A stretch of DNA of 24,638 bases from CAZFAP01 sp964516325 (GTDB lineage: Bacteria > Auribacterota > JABMQX01). The notes beneath the pieces were generated by a model that was not told the origin of the DNA, searched no databases, and saw nothing but the letters and a program-made list of their open reading frames with translations. This document shows, piece by piece, positions 1 to 10,286 of the stretch (its first letter is position 1; each line of letters begins with the position of its first letter). Where the stretch lies: NCBI GenBank assembly GCA_964516325.1, contig CAZFAP010000062.1, forward strand, positions 1 to 24,638, written 5' to 3'. The position numbers were made by a program, and so were the translations under genes.

Positions 1-355
1 AACTCCCGCGGCTGTATCGGGGGCATCTTCCCCACGTGGTTTGCTGGGGGACGGGGCCCCCCCCGCACAGCGACGCTTTGGCCGGCAAGCGTTACCCATT
101 GCGGTCACCCACTCAAACGTGCCCACACCCCCTTGACGTCCCTCTTGCTTCCCTCCTTCAGAGAAGGTAGCATTTCCGCTGTTGTTTATCTCTCGCGAGC
201 CTGCGGTATGCTTCGCGCTCATGCTGCGCCATAATTCTTGCGACGAGGAAACCGAGTATGGCAGCGGAGATTGACTACGAGGCCCTGATCGTCCAGCATT
301 CGCGCAAGGTCTTCGACGTCGCACTGCCGCAGTGGCCCGCAGGACGAGACCCGCA
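1..355. other. Intergenic left flank, no convincing gene
   Basis: No protein-like reading frame is recognisable on either strand apart from the short ORF at 258-407, listed separately. The stretch has a C-run at 57-65 and G/C-rich low-complexity patches. Open frames exist by chance, but their translations lack any family-like character. I see no strong promoter. Confidence 0.5.
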
Positions 356-407
356 CTACGGCAGGCGCAGATCCAACACAAAGGCCTTGATGACAAATCC
401 CCCTTGA
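258..407 (+). pseudogene. Possible truncated N-terminal gene fragment (49 codons)
   Basis: An ATG at 258 opens a 49-codon frame starting MAAEIDYEALIVQHSRKVFD. A purine-rich stretch (GAGGAAA, 246-252) sits at roughly Shine-Dalgarno distance. The first ~30 residues look protein-like. The frame then runs antisense into the 3' end of the NACHT gene, turns basic and stops at 405-407. This fits the start of a gene whose remainder was replaced when the NACHT gene arrived. It could equally be a fortuitous ORF, and I do not recognise the family. Confidence 0.22.
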
Positions 408-3400
408 GATACTTCAGCAGCCTGCCTGTCGAACTGTGCACACGCTTCTTCGATCGTTATCTCGGGAGGTTTTCGCCTGTCTTCTTTATCCCACTTGTCA
501 CAATTGAACCAACCAACGAGATACAGCCCATGCCTGCAACCTCCCTTACGAAGGTATTTGTGTCGCAGTTGAGTTTCCATGGCTGTGTCCAGCTCAGGAT
601 TCCAGCATCCCTTTGACTCGATGACGCAGGTTATTCTTGCGGTCTGGTTCTGCCGGGGCTTTTGCACGACGGCATCCACCTGTATATCTGTCCTCTCGCC
701 AAGCCCCTTGCTGCTGGGACGGCGAACCTCGACTTCTCGGTTGACGATGACTCCCCTGTCAACAACATCCTCCTGTAAATGGGTTTTGACGAAATCAGAG
801 GAGGTGTTTTCATCAACAGGACGGTAAAGGTCTTCGTCCGGAACCTTGTCCCAATAGGCCCGCGCATGCGGAGTATGTCCTTGTAACTTCAACTCAAGGC
901 GCTTCAAAGACTCAATGACCACGTCGAGAAGTTGCTCACCGCTCTCGACCAGTCGTCGCCGTCGGTCACCCACAAGCTCCAACAGCTCCGTGGGACCGGG
1001 AGGGCACCACGTGTTACGGATCATGGCATTTTGCGAGTCGAGAACAACCGACTTGAGCCAATCCAAATGGGGCAGTTCTTCTTTTATCCGTCGAATCGCG
1101 TTCACTCCCTCCAGGGTGCCCCGTGCTTCGAGGTGTCGCAGAAGTCCGTCTCGGAAATCCGCGACGCTATCCCTCGGCCCCGGCGTATAGGAGATCCCCG
1201 GTGGCCGATCCGGATCCTCTGCGTGCGGGAATTGTCCCTCGAGCCATAAGTACAAATCCGCGAGTTGGTCTTCATTCAGCCGCGGAAAGATCGCCGCACC
1301 CGCTTGTCTGAACGCGGAGCCGTGGGAAACAGCCTGGATCAATTCTTTTCCGAACTCCGCGTCTGACTGAATAGCGCGCCAGACTGTTCCCCAGCCAGCA
1401 TCGGACGTTTTCAACATTAGTAATTGAGCCGCGTGTGACGCCTTCTCTCTGGCAACTTGCTCGGTTGGCGGAGGCGCTGGCACAAGTGACCTGGCAAATG
1501 CTTGCGCCTCCTTCATGCCTTGTTCTAAAAGAGGCGTAAGCAGCTCGGCCATGCGCAAAGGTTTCAGATTAGGGTCCTTGGCCTTGGCGAAGACAGCCGC
1601 GCGTAGCCTGTCGTCCCACGAATGGGCGAGCTTCCAGACGATGGAGGTCGGGCTTCCCTCCTGATTCTCCTTGTCAATCAGAACGCCCAAGGTATGGATA
1701 ATCTCGTCGGGGGCGTGATCGTAGGCGAGCTTGACTAATTTCTGGTGCGGCTCCTCCCCTGCAACGCCGCACGGTGCAGGATAGGCCACCACTATAGAAG
1801 CCCATTGCTTCCAGATTTCGGGCGTGAGCAGCTCCTCGGACGCGAGGCCTAAAGTAAACAGGAGCCGCAGTGCCCGGTATCCCGCCAGAGCACCTCGGTC
1901 AAAGTGTTTTTTTCCAAGCCATTTCTCAGTGTGGGGGTTCGCCTCCCGTAGATAGACCGCAGCAGCCCGCGCAACGCGTGCCCTGGTTTCATCATCGGCT
2001 TCCTTCCACCCGCGCAAGGCTGTAAGGTCGGATTCCAATTCATCCCCGTAATGCGTGCTTTCAGGCTCCAGCGTCATTTCACGATTGACCACGCACCACG
2101 CGTCGGTCTCTCCGGCTCCGAAGCGATCAAGCCAACCCTTCACGCGTTCCTTCGGCCGCGGATCGAGCAAAGGCCGCTCGTTTTCCTTGTCCCATCTCTG
2201 CCTCTCTTCGTAATATTTTTTTGCCATCTCTGCCTCAGCCGACTCGAGCAGGATAGGATCCACCATCCATTTGAACTCGTCATGCAGCTCGCGTACTGAC
2301 AGCGAGGTTTCTGCCACGGCCTCGACGTGCTGCCGATTGGTGTAATCAAAGATAATCGTAACCACCTTAGCCCATTTCTGTCGGCACACAGTGTCGCTTG
2401 AACTCGCCAGCTCCGACAGCGCCCAGGGCAAGTCCTCCGGGAATACCAAACGTCCCCTCGTGAAAAAGAGAATCTCCCGTACTCTGCCTGCATCGGCAAT
2501 TGAACTGACGATCGCATGGATTAGCTTCCGGCGCTTCTGCGGGTCCGGGAGCACGGGTTGGGGCCTGCCCCTTCGATGACGACTGCTCATGACATCCTCG
2601 TGCAACTGGCAGCGCTTGATTGTTGCAGAGGCAAGGGCTGAGAGTACGTTCGGTTCATCCACATGCTCCCATGCCGCGAGGAAGATGTCGTCTATCACGT
2701 CCTCAAAACTAATCAGCAACTGATAACGGGGTGGTTGATTCTCGGTCCATCGAAGCGCCACAGGCAGGTCCGCCGCTTTGAGGTTCGGCAAGAGGTCGTT
2801 CATTAGAAACATGTGGTACGCTCCGACAAACCCTCGGACCCCGGGCCCCTCTATCGCGTCAAAGACCTCCTCTGCCGTGAGGTGCTCAGGCCAAAGGCTC
2901 ATCAGCGCGCAACCGTTCAGCTCGTCATCCGGGTCCCTGTTCCGTTCGCTCCCCAACAGCGGCTTAAGGCGCCCCCGCGTCTTGCTATTGCCTATGCGTA
3001 CTACAGCCCAAGCAGCTTGGACGCGAATCCGGTACTCATCCGTCTCGTTGAGCGCCACGTCAGCCATTAGGCTTTGGAGTTCCTTCACGTCGCAGGCCTC
3101 GGCGATGTCTACCGCCACATGCCGAACCCTGACGCCAAGGCTCCTGTCCTCTATGTACGGCCTCAATTGATTGGCAAGACCCTTGTGCGTAAGCTTGTGC
3201 CAGTAGCCGTACTCAAGCACAATTTGGCCTGAAATCCTCTCCTCTGCGAGGAAGGGCAAAAGCGTACCCACAAGTGCCTCACGGTCTTCTTCGGCAACTG
3301 CCCCCAGATCGCTATGCAGCAACACCTCGGGATCCGTCTCTCTGATCCTGTGGAAGAGAGATCGGTCAGCTTCGGCAAGCCAGGCCGCCACCTCATGCAA

Positions 3401-4582
3401 CTGCGGCACGACCTTCAACCCCTCGCCGACACGGCTGGTGACCAAACTGAGCACCTGTCCAATGGGCGTCTTGTGCTGTTTAAGATAATACGCCGCAAGG
3501 AACTCCGCGTACGTCTGATGCGCGAAGCCCAAACGTTCAACACCGCGGGAGCTAAAGAGCGCCGTCCGGAGGACTTCTTCGGCCACCGCTTCGTGAATTT
3601 CTACCTCGTTTCCCTTGGCCACCTCTACGCCCCCGGACAATTCGCTGACCGGCACATCCCCATGGGGCATGCCCGTGAGATTCGGATTTCTCCATATTGC
3701 CCCACGCCCGCAGAAGACGGTGACTGCTGCAATCCTCGCGGCGACGGCCAGCCGCTGATCCGCGTCGAGCTTTCCGGTTGCCCCCGCATCGCGGCGGCTT
3801 TCGCTCAGTTCCTCGCACAGGTACCGACAGCCTCTGAAATAGAGTTCTGATCGTGTTCGAGGCAGTTTTCCCTGTCGCCTGTACTCCCCCAGCAGCATGA
3901 ACAAAGTCACAGGCCTGCTTGCAAAAGCTGTCGCCTCGTTCGCCCAAATCTCCTTCAAGAAGGCGTCCGGGTGGACTCCTTCTGCTTCCGCTGCCTTGCG
4001 AACGTTGCCTTCGGTTAGTGGCTGCAAGCAGTAGACCGCTACGTTGTCTTTTCCCCACAGATTCCTCAGACCGCCTTCAAAGAGCTGCGTCCAGTCGGCC
4101 GCGCGGCACACGATCCTAAATCGAAGCCGCTCGCGAGGGACACCCAATAACTCCTCAAGTAGGACCTTTGAGACGTTCTTGATCTCAAGACGGCACTCGT
4201 CCAAACTGTCAAGAAACAGCTCCAGAGCACCCTGTCCGTCCTTCCAACGCCGGAAGCCATCATTCTCGAAAACCTCGCTGACGAGTCTGTCCTCCGACCC
4301 AAACTCCCACAGGTCGAACTCCAGAACCTCTTCCCCACGTTCCGCCGCCTCTTTCGCGATGAGCTCCATCTCCACTTCAACACACGACGTCTTACCTATC
4401 CCGGGTTCTCCCAGTAGCACAAGACACGGTATTGAGGCGAGGTCAGGCAAAGTGGCGAGTTCTCGGTCCGAACGAAAATATGCCCCGTCCTCTGGGTCGA
4501 GCAGAAAGCCCCCGTGAGCAAAAGGCTGGGTACCTCGTTTAGCCCAGTACCTCCTCCATCCGATTAGCGCTCGTGCCACCAT
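356..4582 (-). CDS. NACHT/STAND-type NTPase with C-terminal PD-(D/E)XK-like nuclease
   Basis: This 1408-aa cytoplasmic protein is probably an anti-phage sensor/effector. The Walker A motif is GEPGIGKTS at residues 58-66 and Walker B is LFLDSLDEC at 122-130. The acidic D-x-x-D-E pattern and the following FRIVCRAADW segment (about 155-164) are typical of NACHT/STAND ATPases. Residues ~430-1150 are mostly amphipathic helices that read like HEAT-type repeats, the usual sensor region. The C-terminus from about 1250 looks like a PD-(D/E)XK nuclease: a conserved-looking REVEV strand, RTDIQVDAV with D1303, then VIESKG with E1322 and K1324, and ETQLRHKYL. In many STAND defence proteins (such as Avs) the effector is N-terminal; here the N-terminus before the P-loop is only ~55 residues. 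ATG at 4580-4582 was chosen, preceded by GGGG about 12 nt upstream; a GTG is the next codon. It stands alone, divergent from cysS. Family assignment is firm, the nuclease fold likely, the defence role inferred. Confidence 0.85.
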   Translation of the reverse strand: MVARALIGWRRYWAKRGTQPFAHGGFLLDPEDGAYFRSDRELATLPDLASIPCLVLLGEPGIGKTSCVEVEMELIAKEAAERGEEVLEFDLWEFGSEDRLVSEVFENDGFRRWKDGQGALELFLDSLDECRLEIKNVSKVLLEELLGVPRERLRFRIVCRAADWTQLFEGGLRNLWGKDNVAVYCLQPLTEGNVRKAAEAEGVHPDAFLKEIWANEATAFASRPVTLFMLLGEYRRQGKLPRTRSELYFRGCRYLCEELSESRRDAGATGKLDADQRLAVAARIAAVTVFCGRGAIWRNPNLTGMPHGDVPVSELSGGVEVAKGNEVEIHEAVAEEVLRTALFSSRGVERLGFAHQTYAEFLAAYYLKQHKTPIGQVLSLVTSRVGEGLKVVPQLHEVAAWLAEADRSLFHRIRETDPEVLLHSDLGAVAEEDREALVGTLLPFLAEERISGQIVLEYGYWHKLTHKGLANQLRPYIEDRSLGVRVRHVAVDIAEACDVKELQSLMADVALNETDEYRIRVQAAWAVVRIGNSKTRGRLKPLLGSERNRDPDDELNGCALMSLWPEHLTAEEVFDAIEGPGVRGFVGAYHMFLMNDLLPNLKAADLPVALRWTENQPPRYQLLISFEDVIDDIFLAAWEHVDEPNVLSALASATIKRCQLHEDVMSSRHRRGRPQPVLPDPQKRRKLIHAIVSSIADAGRVREILFFTRGRLVFPEDLPWALSELASSSDTVCRQKWAKVVTIIFDYTNRQHVEAVAETSLSVRELHDEFKWMVDPILLESAEAEMAKKYYEERQRWDKENERPLLDPRPKERVKGWLDRFGAGETDAWCVVNREMTLEPESTHYGDELESDLTALRGWKEADDETRARVARAAAVYLREANPHTEKWLGKKHFDRGALAGYRALRLLFTLGLASEELLTPEIWKQWASIVVAYPAPCGVAGEEPHQKLVKLAYDHAPDEIIHTLGVLIDKENQEGSPTSIVWKLAHSWDDRLRAAVFAKAKDPNLKPLRMAELLTPLLEQGMKEAQAFARSLVPAPPPTEQVAREKASHAAQLLMLKTSDAGWGTVWRAIQSDAEFGKELIQAVSHGSAFRQAGAAIFPRLNEDQLADLYLWLEGQFPHAEDPDRPPGISYTPGPRDSVADFRDGLLRHLEARGTLEGVNAIRRIKEELPHLDWLKSVVLDSQNAMIRNTWCPPGPTELLELVGDRRRRLVESGEQLLDVVIESLKRLELKLQGHTPHARAYWDKVPDEDLYRPVDENTSSDFVKTHLQEDVVDRGVIVNREVEVRRPSSKGLGERTDIQVDAVVQKPRQNQTARITCVIESKGCWNPELDTAMETQLRHKYLRKGGCRHGLYLVGWFNCDKWDKEDRRKPPEITIEEACAQFDRQAAEVSQGGFVIKAFVLDLRLP

Positions 4583-4704
4583 TATTTATGCATTCCCCTT
4601 TCACACGATGTTCTGCTCCTGCGAGCCCTGCCACAGCCGCGAAATTCGCCACACAGTTTATCAGAAATCCGCGCCGCACGCAATAGTTCCTGTTCCCCGG
4701 CGCG

Positions 4705-4733
4705 TTGACAAATGTCAGCCAATGCTGTATAAT
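4705..4733 (+). promoter_or_regulatory. Consensus sigma70-type promoter upstream of cysS-tmk
   Basis: TTGACA at 4705-4710 and TATAAT at 4728-4733 are separated by 17 bp, a perfect match to the housekeeping consensus, with a start expected near 4740. A short dyad (TGACA-AA-TGTCA, 4706-4717) overlaps the -35 box and could be an operator or chance. The promoter points toward cysS, leaving a leader of about 625 nt, unusually long. It could instead drive an unrecognised small RNA. Confidence 0.7.
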
Positions 4734-4750
4734 CCTACCAAATATTAGAT

Positions 4751-4792
4751 AAGCCCTTTTCCGGCTTCAGCGGCGGCAACCGCACGGTTTTT
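4751..4792 (+). terminator. Possible attenuator or terminator-like hairpins with T-run
   Basis: Just after the consensus promoter, AAGCC (4751-4755) can pair with GGCTT (4763-4767), and GCGG (4773-4776) with CCGC (4780-4783). Five T residues follow at 4788-4792. Stems are only 4-5 bp, so a working terminator is uncertain. If real, the promoter would make a ~50-nt transcript or an attenuated cysS leader. Confidence 0.2.
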
Positions 4793-4877
4793 CCTAAAGG
4801 CACTCGCGACGCATGGTTGACCACTCCTTCTCCAACAAATCGTGGGAAACCACATCACCGTGCTCTCAGAGCATGTT

Positions 4878-4902
4878 CTCCGCGGCCTCCGCGCTCTCCG
4901 CG
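4878..4902. repeat. CTCCGCG motif repeated three times at 9-bp period
   Basis: CTCCGCG occurs at 4878, 4887 and 4896, exactly 9 bp apart. It resembles the dispersed 'cgcggag/cgcagag' non-coding repeats that I recall from intergenic regions of many environmental bacterial genomes. No function is visible. Confidence 0.5.
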
Positions 4903-5109
4903 GTTTCTCCTCACCTGGGCCTTTTCCACACGAGGCGCTATCGCCCCATCTCCTTATACTGCAACTTGTTATGCCCGACTCCTCAGGCGAAAAAAGGCCC
5001 AGAAAGGCCCACTTTTTCAGCCCCCGCTATTTTTATACCCAATCCTCATTCTCCCTCTCTGCGCTCTGGGCGTTATGGCCCGAGAATAGGTGCCACCGGG
5101 CGAGGGGGA

Positions 5110-5205
5110 GGACACGGAAGACCTCTCGCAAAGCCGCGAAGAACGCAAAGAGGGGGAATGCGTGCATCCTTTGCGCCTTGGCGTCTTGGCGAGAAAAAAG
5201 TGTCC
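5110..5205. repeat. Long imperfect inverted repeat (hairpin element)
   Basis: The left arm (about 5110-5150) and right arm (about 5169-5205) are imperfect reverse complements. GGACAC at 5110-5115 pairs with GTGTCC at 5200-5205. CTCGC(A/C)AAG...CGCAAAG in 5125-5150 matches the complement of 5169-5193. The loop is about 18 nt. The arms carry the 'cgccaagacgcaaag' wording of a dispersed intergenic repeat seen in many bacteria. It lies in the cysS leader and could fold in RNA. Confidence 0.6.
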
Positions 5206-5365
5206 CGATGCAATTTCTTTTATCCTCTCCGCGTGATCAAGCTCATGAAAGACTGCGGTTTTCACTCTGCCCAAATCAACGTCTTGCCTCATCCGACCCG
5301 CGCTGGTACGATTGTGTCGGATTCCGAGGCAGCACGCCGAACCAAAACAAAGCAGACACAGCACA

Positions 5366-6763
<1,398 letters not shown>

Positions 6764-6770
6764 GGTTGCT

Positions 6771-7406
6771 GTGAAAGGGAAATTCATCTCGTTTGAAGGC
6801 CCCGAAGGGAGCGGCAAATCCACGCAGATGGAGATGCTCTCCTCGTATCTTCGCGAGAAGGGATACGACTGCTTGACCACGAGAGAGCCGGGCGGCACGA
6901 GAATAGGAGAGCTGATAAGATGTATTGTCCTTGGCCCGGAGCAGCAGGATATGGCCGACAGAGCCGAACTGTTCTTGATCCTTGCCGACCGCGCTCAGCA
7001 TACAGCGCAGGTGATCCTCCCCGCTCTTGAGGAAGGCAAAATCGTCCTCTGCGACAGGTACAATGACTCCACTATGGCATATCAGGCGTATGGGAGGGGT
7101 CTGGACCTCGACGAGACTCGCCGCATGTGTGCGTTTTCGTCATCGGGTCTCCAACCCGACCTGACGCTCCTGCTGGATGTTGACGTGGCAACCGGGCTGA
7201 GTCGGAGCGGTGAAAGGCGCCGCCAAGGAGCGCCGGACAGATTCGAGGCCGCGGGCACAGAATTTCACCAAAGGGTCAGGGCGGGGTATCTATCTCTCGC
7301 TCGACGAGAACCCTGCCGAATCATTGTCATTCACCCTTCCCAAAGCGTCGAAGAAGTGCATCGGCAGATTGCTGCAATTGTAGAGGAGGCGCTGAGAGAA
7401 CGTTGA
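6771..7406 (+). CDS. tmk: Thymidylate kinase (dTMP kinase, GTG start)
   Basis: It phosphorylates dTMP to dTDP with ATP, an essential step in dTTP synthesis. The 211-aa length is typical. The P-loop is GPEGSGKST at residues 10-18, followed by TREPGGT (37-43), the DRY motif at 95-97 in DRYNDST, and a LID region rich in arginine (ERRRQGAPDRFE, about 148-159). The GTG at 6771 places the P-loop at the usual distance from the N-terminus, and GAGG lies just upstream. It is 7 nt behind cysS and convergent with rpsA; 7407-7517 shows no clear terminator hairpin. Confidence 0.95.
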   Translation: MKGKFISFEGPEGSGKSTQMEMLSSYLREKGYDCLTTREPGGTRIGELIRCIVLGPEQQDMADRAELFLILADRAQHTAQVILPALEEGKIVLCDRYNDSTMAYQAYGRGLDLDETRRMCAFSSSGLQPDLTLLLDVDVATGLSRSGERRRQGAPDRFEAAGTEFHQRVRAGYLSLARREPCRIIVIHPSQSVEEVHRQIAAIVEEALRER

Positions 7407-7517
7407 CCTTCGCTCCCTGCCGGAGAAAGGCGACAACACGCGGCGAGACCAAGCCTGCCCCTTGCGTAAAACCTTCTCGCCGGCCGTTAGAAACTGGCCC
7501 CGCTGTGCGGAGCGAAC

Positions 7518-9599
7518 TCAAAGCGCGGGCAGCCCTTCCCCTTCGTACGGTTTCTTCTCAGCTTCCTTGCCAGGCTCAGCCTGTGGCTCTTGCGTTTGCG
7601 CGATAGGCTCGCTTGCTGCGGCAGGCGGCGCCGGTTCAGGGGGACTCTCACTGGGAGCGAGGTCTGCCGCCCTCATCACGGTGGGGGCTTCCTCGGTGAG
7701 CCGCTTCTCAGCGGGACCTTGCGGAATCTCGGGAGGCGCCGGCGGCGTTTCGGCGGTCTCTGGCGCCGCCAGGGCTGGCTTCTCGGTTTCTTCTGCCACG
7801 CTTGCGCCGGCCGGCTCTGAGACCGGAGCGGCTTCCTCAGCCGCCGGAGGCGTCAACTGTCCCATGGCCTGCTCGATATGCTCCTTCATCCCGGCTATTG
7901 ACTCTTCCCCGAAAGCCACCGACTTGGCAGCCTCCATCGCGGCTTCTTCCTCCGCGAGCCTCAGGTCGCGCTGATACTCCTTGATGCTGAGGGCGATTTT
8001 TCGCCGCTGCCTATCTATGCGGTCCACCTTGGCGTAAACCTTCTCTCCCCTCTTGATGATGTCCTCAATCTTCTGGAAAGGCTTCTCGGAGAGCTGCGAA
8101 ATGTGAACCAGACATTCAATCCCGTTCTCGAGTGTGGCGAAGACTCCGAAATCTGCAATCTTCGTGACTTCCGCTTGAACAACCGATCCTACCCGGACGA
8201 ACAGGTCTATCGTCTCCCAGGGATTCGCCTCCAGTTGCTTGAGACCCAGCGTAATCTTCTTCGCTTCCTGGTCCACGGCGAGGACGACCGCTTCGGTCGT
8301 TTCGCCTTTCTTCAAGACCTCGGAAGGATGATTGATCTTCCTTGTCCAGGACATATCCGAGATATGGATGAGACCGTCTATCCCTTCCTCGAGCTCGACG
8401 AAAGCTCCGTAACTGGTGATGTTGCGGACCCTGCCGCGGACACGGGTTCCGGGCGGGTATTTCTCTTCCACGACAGACCAGGGGTTGAATTCTGTCTGCT
8501 TGATTCCGAGGGAAATCTTTGCCTCGTCTTTCTTGATACTGAGGACCATAGCCTCCACCTCGTCGCCAACGGAGAGGATTTCCGACGGGTGGTTGATCCG
8601 CTTTGTCCAGGACATCTCAGAGATGTGGATGAGGCCCTCGACTCCTTTCTCGATTTCGATGAAGGCTCCGTAGGGAACGATGTTGACGATCTTTCCCTTG
8701 ACTATGGAACCGACGGGATACTTGGACTCGATGTTCTCCCAGGGGTTGGATTCCTTCTGTTTCAGTCCGAGAGCTATCCTCTGTTTCTCTCGGTCGAAAT
8801 CGAGAATCATGACCTCCACTTTGTCGCCGATGGAAAGCATTTCGGACGGATGATTGATTCTTCCCCAGGTCATGTCCGTAATATGCAGGAGTCCGTCCAT
8901 GCCGTGGAGGTCTATGAAGGCGCCGAAGTCGGTGATGTTCTTGACGATGCCTTCCCGACTCTGACCCACCTCAATTTCCGCGAGGAGTCGCTCCCGGCTG
9001 CGAACTCTCTCTTCCTCGAGGAGCTCGCGGCGAGACAGAACAACGTTTTTCCTGTCGCTGTTGATCTTGATGATTTTGAAGTCAAAGACCCTTCCGATGT
9101 AATCGTCAATGTTGCTGACATGCCGCACGTCAATCTGAGAGGCTGGGAGGAAGGCATCCATCCCAATGTCCACGATCACGCCGCCTCTCACTTTCCGAAC
9201 AATCTTTCCTCTGATGAGGTCGCCTTCTTTGCTGCGGAGGATGGTGTCGTCCCACCTCTTCTGCCTTTCGGCTTTCATCCTCGAAAGAACAACCATGCCA
9301 TCGGCATCTTCCCTGGACTCAAGGAGAACATCTATTTCGTCCCCGGGCTTCAGTTCCGGCAAATCGCTGAACTCGGACAACAAGACGATGCCCTCTGACT
9401 TGTACGCAATGTCCACATAGACTTCCTCCTTGGAAATCTTCATCACGCGCCCTTTGACGATGGCGCCTTCTTTGATCGAGGCGCAAGACTCCTCGTAGAG
9501 CCGCCTGAGTTCCTCACGGTTAATCGTCGCGGATCCGGTGCTGTCCTTTTGGGGTTCGTCGGCACTTGCCGGAACCCGTTGTGCTGTTTCTTTTGTCAT
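7518..9599 (-). CDS. rpsA: 30S ribosomal protein S1, six S1 domains
   Basis: S1 binds mRNA on the 30S subunit and helps translation initiation. The 693-aa protein has six OB-fold S1 domains: roughly residues 40-110, 125-190, 210-280, 297-368, 384-455 and 470-540. Domains 3-5 carry the strongest GxFI/GAFVEL...GLIHIS(D/E)MSW signatures, and domains 1-2 are the divergent ribosome-docking type. A long Ala/Pro/Glu-rich tail of about 130 residues follows, of low complexity and probably disordered, longer than in E. coli S1. The start is well supported by AAAGGAGG on the minus strand about 12 nt upstream of ATG 9599. A promoter at 9720-9748 fits. The gene is convergent with tmk and divergent from the defence operon. 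Confidence 0.95.
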   Translation of the reverse strand: MTKETAQRVPASADEPQKDSTGSATINREELRRLYEESCASIKEGAIVKGRVMKISKEEVYVDIAYKSEGIVLLSEFSDLPELKPGDEIDVLLESREDADGMVVLSRMKAERQKRWDDTILRSKEGDLIRGKIVRKVRGGVIVDIGMDAFLPASQIDVRHVSNIDDYIGRVFDFKIIKINSDRKNVVLSRRELLEEERVRSRERLLAEIEVGQSREGIVKNITDFGAFIDLHGMDGLLHITDMTWGRINHPSEMLSIGDKVEVMILDFDREKQRIALGLKQKESNPWENIESKYPVGSIVKGKIVNIVPYGAFIEIEKGVEGLIHISEMSWTKRINHPSEILSVGDEVEAMVLSIKKDEAKISLGIKQTEFNPWSVVEEKYPPGTRVRGRVRNITSYGAFVELEEGIDGLIHISDMSWTRKINHPSEVLKKGETTEAVVLAVDQEAKKITLGLKQLEANPWETIDLFVRVGSVVQAEVTKIADFGVFATLENGIECLVHISQLSEKPFQKIEDIIKRGEKVYAKVDRIDRQRRKIALSIKEYQRDLRLAEEEAAMEAAKSVAFGEESIAGMKEHIEQAMGQLTPPAAEEAAPVSEPAGASVAEETEKPALAAPETAETPPAPPEIPQGPAEKRLTEEAPTVMRAADLAPSESPPEPAPPAAASEPIAQTQEPQAEPGKEAEKKPYEGEGLPAL

Positions 9600-9719
9600 T
9601 GAGTTTCGACTCCTCCTTTAACTGAGATGCTGCAATATGCTGTGGTTTCGGCGGTAACGTAGCCGTGAGGGGCACAGCTTCCTTCCGCAGAAAACCGCCT
9701 CATGTTGCAGAGTGCGGTG

Positions 9720-9748
9720 ATATTACGAAGATATGGGAGACGTGTCAA
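9720..9748 (-). promoter_or_regulatory. Probable rpsA promoter
   Basis: On the minus strand TTGACA (9743-9748) is followed after 17 bp by TAATAT (9720-9725), four of six -10 positions matching. A start near 9713 would give a ~113-nt leader to the rpsA ATG. Confidence 0.6.
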
Positions 9749-10130
9749 GAAATTGTGTGCAAAAACCGGAATCCCTCACTTATGGGTGGGGAAGGTCATC
9801 GGGAATCTTGGAGTGTCTCGCATGGGGATGGAACCACAGAGCACGTAGAGATCGCACAGATGGCGCCGGCCCCGGAGTCCGGAAGCTGGTAAGCGTCCGG
9901 CCAACCCGTCTTCTCCGTGAGAACAGTCTGAGGGATATTTCCCGGCAAGTTCAGCCTGTGTGTGAGGCTGACATGGAGCAAGCCGAGGAGCAGGGAGACG
10001 AGGGGAGAAGGGAAGCCTGGGAAGGAGGGCGAGCCGCCGGATGGACATCGGTGGCGCTGGAGCCGGGAACCCTCCGGCAGGTGGTTTCAGGGGCCATCCC
10101 CGGACGCGCCAACGGGCAGGCACATGGCGC

Positions 10131-10158
10131 TTGACATCGCTCCAGGGCTTGGTATAAT
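10131..10158 (+). promoter_or_regulatory. Consensus promoter of the defence operon
   Basis: TTGACA (10131-10136) and TATAAT (10153-10158) are both perfect, with a 16-bp spacer; transcription should start near 10165. The leader to the PLD-SNF2 gene is ~280 nt and contains the HsdM remnant. The promoter may originally have served that lost hsdM gene. Confidence 0.75.
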
Positions 10159-10286
10159 GACAGATGGATAGAAGGATGTAGCGATTTCTGAAGAAAGAGT
10201 CCAGGGTTTTGGGGGCTTAGCCATGGCCGAACCGGGTCATTCGTAGGGTTATGCGCCGAACAAGAATCGAGACGAACGAACGCTGA

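Larger units (their letters stand above)
4583..5365. other. 783-bp non-coding spacer between NACHT gene and cysS
   Basis: Open frames here (for example 4813-5385) give low-complexity translations with no family resemblance, so I reject them. The stretch holds a consensus sigma70-type promoter at 4705-4733, small hairpins followed by a T-run at 4751-4792, a CTCCGCG motif repeated every 9 bp at 4878-4902, and a long imperfect hairpin at 5110-5205. A weak leftward promoter for the NACHT gene could lie in 4640-4680 (TTGCGT, 17 bp, TAAACT on the minus strand), but the match is poor. Confidence 0.6.

Noticed and set aside
8103..9398. 431-aa open frame on the plus strand opposite rpsA
   Set aside because: It is a shadow of the highly biased codons of the six S1 domains; the translation is acidic and repetitive because it mirrors the repeats, and rpsA on the other strand is unmistakable.
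9750..10130. Possible structured RNA in the G/A-rich spacer
   Set aside because: I looked for tRNA, tmRNA, RNase P and SRP RNA signatures and recognised none. The open frames are low complexity.
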